This document shows, piece after piece, positions 14,793 to 16,413 of a DNA stretch of 16,413 bases. A model generated the notes under the pieces. It had not been told where the DNA came from and did not search any database. It was given only the letters and a program-made list of their open reading frames with translations. Source of the stretch: JAKZSU01 sp047517485. Its GTDB lineage: Bacteria > Pseudomonadota > Alphaproteobacteria > UBA7887. Made by a program: the position numbers and the translations under genes. Within the stretch, counting starts at the first letter, position 1. Every line of letters begins with the position of its first letter. Location of the stretch: positions 1-16,413 of the forward strand of contig JAKZSU010000016.1 in the NCBI GenBank assembly GCA_047517485.1, given 5' to 3'.

Positions 14793-15376
14793 CCGCGGCA
14801 CTCGACGCTCTGCTCACCGAGATTCGCGCCTGCACCCTTTGCGCCGCGCATCTGCCGCTCGGGCCGCGCCCGGTGCTCCGCGCCAAGGCGTCGGCGCGGC
14901 TGATGATCGTCGGCCAGGCGCCCGGCACCAAGGTCCATGAGTCCGGCATCCCGTGGAACGATCCGTCCGGCGATCGCCTGCGCGACTGGATGGCGCTTCG
15001 GCGCGAGGTGTTCTACGACGACGCGCGCATCGCCATCGTGCCGATGGGCTTCTGCTATCCCGGCCGCGCCAAGAACGGCGGCGACAATCCGCCGCGCCCT
15101 GAATGCGCGCCCACTTGGCACGAGCGCGTGCTCGCCCATCTCCCCGATCTCGATCTGATCGTGCTCGCCGGCGCCTACGCGCAGCGCCACTATCTGGGGC
15201 CGGCCGCCGGCCGCACGATGACCGAGACCGTTGCCGCGTGGCGCGATCACGCGCCGGCCATCGTGCCGCTGCCGCACCCGTCGTGGCGCACTCGCGCCTG
15301 GGTCAAGAAGAATCCCTGGTTCGAGACCGAACTGCTGCCGCCCTTGCGCGATCGCGTCGCCGCGCTGGTCGGCTAG
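14789..15376 (+). CDS. Uracil-DNA glycosylase family protein, probable 4Fe-4S type
   Basis: A 195-residue protein of the uracil-DNA-glycosylase superfamily, likely to remove uracil or other damaged bases from DNA. Visible motifs are GQAPG (42-46), GIPWNDPSGDRLRDWM (53-68), and LPHPSWRTR (161-169), the counterpart of the HPS motif. Cys15/Cys18 (CTLC) and Cys89/Cys106, 17 residues apart, match the arrangement of the four cluster ligands in family-4 glycosylases. Motif A is GQAPG, not the GEAPG of family 4 or GLAPG of family 5, so specificity is uncertain. The start is the ATG in the ATGA overlap with thpR. A longer frame is open upstream of it, but the family N-terminus begins here. Two short hairpins follow the stop. 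Confidence 0.87.
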   Translation: MTAALDALLTEIRACTLCAAHLPLGPRPVLRAKASARLMIVGQAPGTKVHESGIPWNDPSGDRLRDWMALRREVFYDDARIAIVPMGFCYPGRAKNGGDNPPRPECAPTWHERVLAHLPDLDLIVLAGAYAQRHYLGPAAGRTMTETVAAWRDHAPAIVPLPHPSWRTRAWVKKNPWFETELLPPLRDRVAALVG

Positions 15377-15391
15377 CGCCGATTGAGGTTG

Positions 15392-15443
15392 GCGGAGGGA
15401 GGGTCCGCGCTCCGCACTTCTACGGCGAGCTTAGAAATGCTCG
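15392..15443 (+). terminator. Short hairpins after the glycosylase gene
   Basis: GCGGAG (15392-15397) pairs with CTCCGC (15410-15415); an alternative pairing uses GCGGA with TCCGC (15404-15408). A second stem-loop, CGAGC (15426-15430) / GCTCG (15439-15443), follows. Neither has a T-run, so termination is only suggested by position at the end of the operon. Confidence 0.3.
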
Positions 15444-15484
15444 ATAATCCATGAAAACCATCGCATTCCAGTGCCTCTGACAGC

Positions 15485-15536
15485 TTGACAGGTCTACCAA
15501 GCGCTACTTCGTTCCCACATGTGAAGTGGGAACGAA
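15485..15536 (+). promoter_or_regulatory. Integrase leader: -35 box and 11-bp perfect inverted repeat
   Basis: TTGACA (15485-15490) is a perfect -35 match, but the hexamer 17 bp on, TTCGTT (15508-15513), is a poor -10. That position is the start of a perfect inverted repeat: TTCGTTCCCAC (15508-15518) and GTGGGAACGAA (15526-15536) with a 7-nt loop. The repeat ends one base before the GAGGG ribosome-binding site of the integrase. It could be an autoregulatory operator, an RNA hairpin, or part of the recombination site. No tRNA 3' end is seen here. Confidence 0.45.
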
Positions 15537-15549
15537 TGAGGGCACGTCG

Positions 15550-16413
15550 GTGACCGGTAGACTGAATGCGAGGTTCGCGGCGACGGTCACGAAGCCGGGG
15601 CGGCATGGCGACGGCAATGGCCTGTATCTGTTGGTCAAGCCGAGCGGCGCGAAGTCTTGGGTCTTGCGAACCGTCGTGCGCGGGCGGCGGTGCGACATCG
15701 GACTCGGCGGCTATCCGCTGGTCTCTCTGGCCGAAGCCCGCACCGCGGCTTTTGACAACCGCAAGCTGGCCCGTGCCGGCGGCGATCCGCTGGCGCTCAA
15801 GCGGCGACCGGATATTCCGATATTTGAGGAAGCCGCCCGGACGGTCATCGAAATCCACAAACCGACGTGGCGCGACGGCGGCAAGTCCGCCGGGCAATGG
15901 GAGTCGTCGCTGCGGCAATACGCCTTTCCGCGTCTCGGGGCCAGGCGCGTGGACACCATCACCACGTCGGACGTGATGGCGGTCCTGCTGCCGATATGGA
16001 CCGCGAAGGCCGAGACCGCCCGTCGGGTGCGCCAACGCATCGGCACGATCATGAAGTGGGCGGTCGCGCAGGGGTATCGCGACGACAACCCCGCAGGCGA
16101 CGCCATCGCGGCCGCGCTGCCGAAAGCGAACGGCGCGCGCCGGCATTTCCGGGCCGTGCATCACACCGAGGTCGGCGACGTGATCCGGGCGGTGTGGGAG
16201 TCGGAGGCGTCGCTCGCCTCACGGCTGGCCTTCGAGTTTCTGGTACTGACGGCCGCGCGTTCCGGCGAAGTCCGGGGCGCTGCATGGTCCGAGATCGACA
16301 CAGACGCGGCGACATGGACGATCCCCGGCGAGCGAATGAAGGGCGGACGCGAGCACCGTGTTCCGCTTTCCGGCCGCGCACTGGCGGTTCTCGATGAGGC
16401 GCGGGCGCTCGAC
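15550..16413 (+). CDS. DUF4102/P4-type tyrosine integrase, 3' end outside the window
   Basis: A 288-codon N-terminal part of a tyrosine site-specific recombinase, open to the last base. It starts at GTG (15550), with GAGGG (15538-15542) 7 nt upstream, and has no ATG at the N-terminus. Residues 1-85 are the arm-binding DUF4102 domain: LNARFAATVTKPGRHGDGNGLYLLV, with PSGAKSWVLR and GLGGYPLVSLAEAR. The core-binding helical domain covers about 90-190 (FEEAARTVIEIHKP, WESSLRQYAFPRLG, IGTIMKWAVAQGYRDDNP). The catalytic domain shows Arg237 in LTAARSGEVRG and Lys264 in the MKGGREHRVPLS hairpin. The HxR box and the tyrosine lie beyond the edge. Such integrases move genomic islands, so the island probably extends to the right. 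Confidence 0.9.
   Translation, partial: MTGRLNARFAATVTKPGRHGDGNGLYLLVKPSGAKSWVLRTVVRGRRCDIGLGGYPLVSLAEARTAAFDNRKLARAGGDPLALKRRPDIPIFEEAARTVIEIHKPTWRDGGKSAGQWESSLRQYAFPRLGARRVDTITTSDVMAVLLPIWTAKAETARRVRQRIGTIMKWAVAQGYRDDNPAGDAIAAALPKANGARRHFRAVHHTEVGDVIRAVWESEASLASRLAFEFLVLTAARSGEVRGAAWSEIDTDAATWTIPGERMKGGREHRVPLSGRALAVLDEARALD

Noticed and set aside
15377..15549. Search for a tRNA or tmRNA 3' end as the integrase target
   Set aside because: No T-loop (GTTCGANTC-like) sequence or acceptor-stem pairing was found on either strand.
15373..16164. Minus-strand open frame opposite the integrase
   Set aside because: The plus strand encodes an unmistakable integrase with a good GTG start; the minus frame has no motif or ribosome-binding site.
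1..16413. CRISPR arrays, insertion-sequence ends and long direct repeats
   Set aside because: No regularly spaced repeats, transposase gene or terminal inverted repeats with target duplication were seen by eye.

Overview
The window looks like chromosome of a GC-rich alphaproteobacterium, probably Rhodospirillales-like. This rests on the codon bias of the housekeeping genes, the ruvX / pyrB-pyrC-plsY / gatCAB neighbourhood, and an indolepyruvate/phenylpyruvate decarboxylase that closely resembles the Azospirillum type. The lineage is inferred from remembered protein features, not from a search.

Layout. Positions 1-1273 are accessory-looking: a partial minus-strand gene with AT-richer codons, a 367-bp non-coding stretch with two inverted repeats, and a plus-strand peptidoglycan-binding-like gene whose 3' end runs 129 bp into plsY. 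Positions 1145-6265 form a minus-strand block, read right to left: ruvX, a HigB/HigA-type toxin-antitoxin pair, an AEC-family transporter, pyrB, a dihydroorotase-like pyrC, and plsY. pyrB and pyrC overlap by ATGA and pyrC and plsY are 2 bp apart, so these three are almost certainly one operon. Divergent from ruvX lies an exported cyclase-family gene broken by an in-frame TAA at codon 34. It is followed by a leader with two competing hairpins and then the tight gatC-gatA-gatB operon (glutamine-dependent amidotransferase for Gln/Asn-tRNA).

From 10909 to 13121 two minus-strand genes encode a secreted SleB-like cell-wall hydrolase and the decarboxylase. From 13229 to 15376 a plus-strand group encodes a nu-class (YfcG-like) glutathione transferase, a small helical protein of unknown function, the 2H phosphoesterase ThpR, and an Fe-S uracil-DNA-glycosylase-family protein. 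The last three overlap by ATGA junctions. At the right edge a DUF4102-type tyrosine integrase starts with GTG at 15550 and runs off the window, preceded by an 11-bp perfect inverted repeat. It probably marks the left end of an integrated island.

Most of the window is ordinary housekeeping DNA. I found no CRISPR array, rRNA or tRNA, and no clear new multi-gene system. The points most worth checking are the nonsense codon in the cyclase gene, the missing metal-ligand histidine in PyrC, the mutually exclusive hairpins before gatCAB, the inverted repeats at the Shine-Dalgarno sequences of the two edge genes, and the unknown protein coupled to thpR and the glycosylase.
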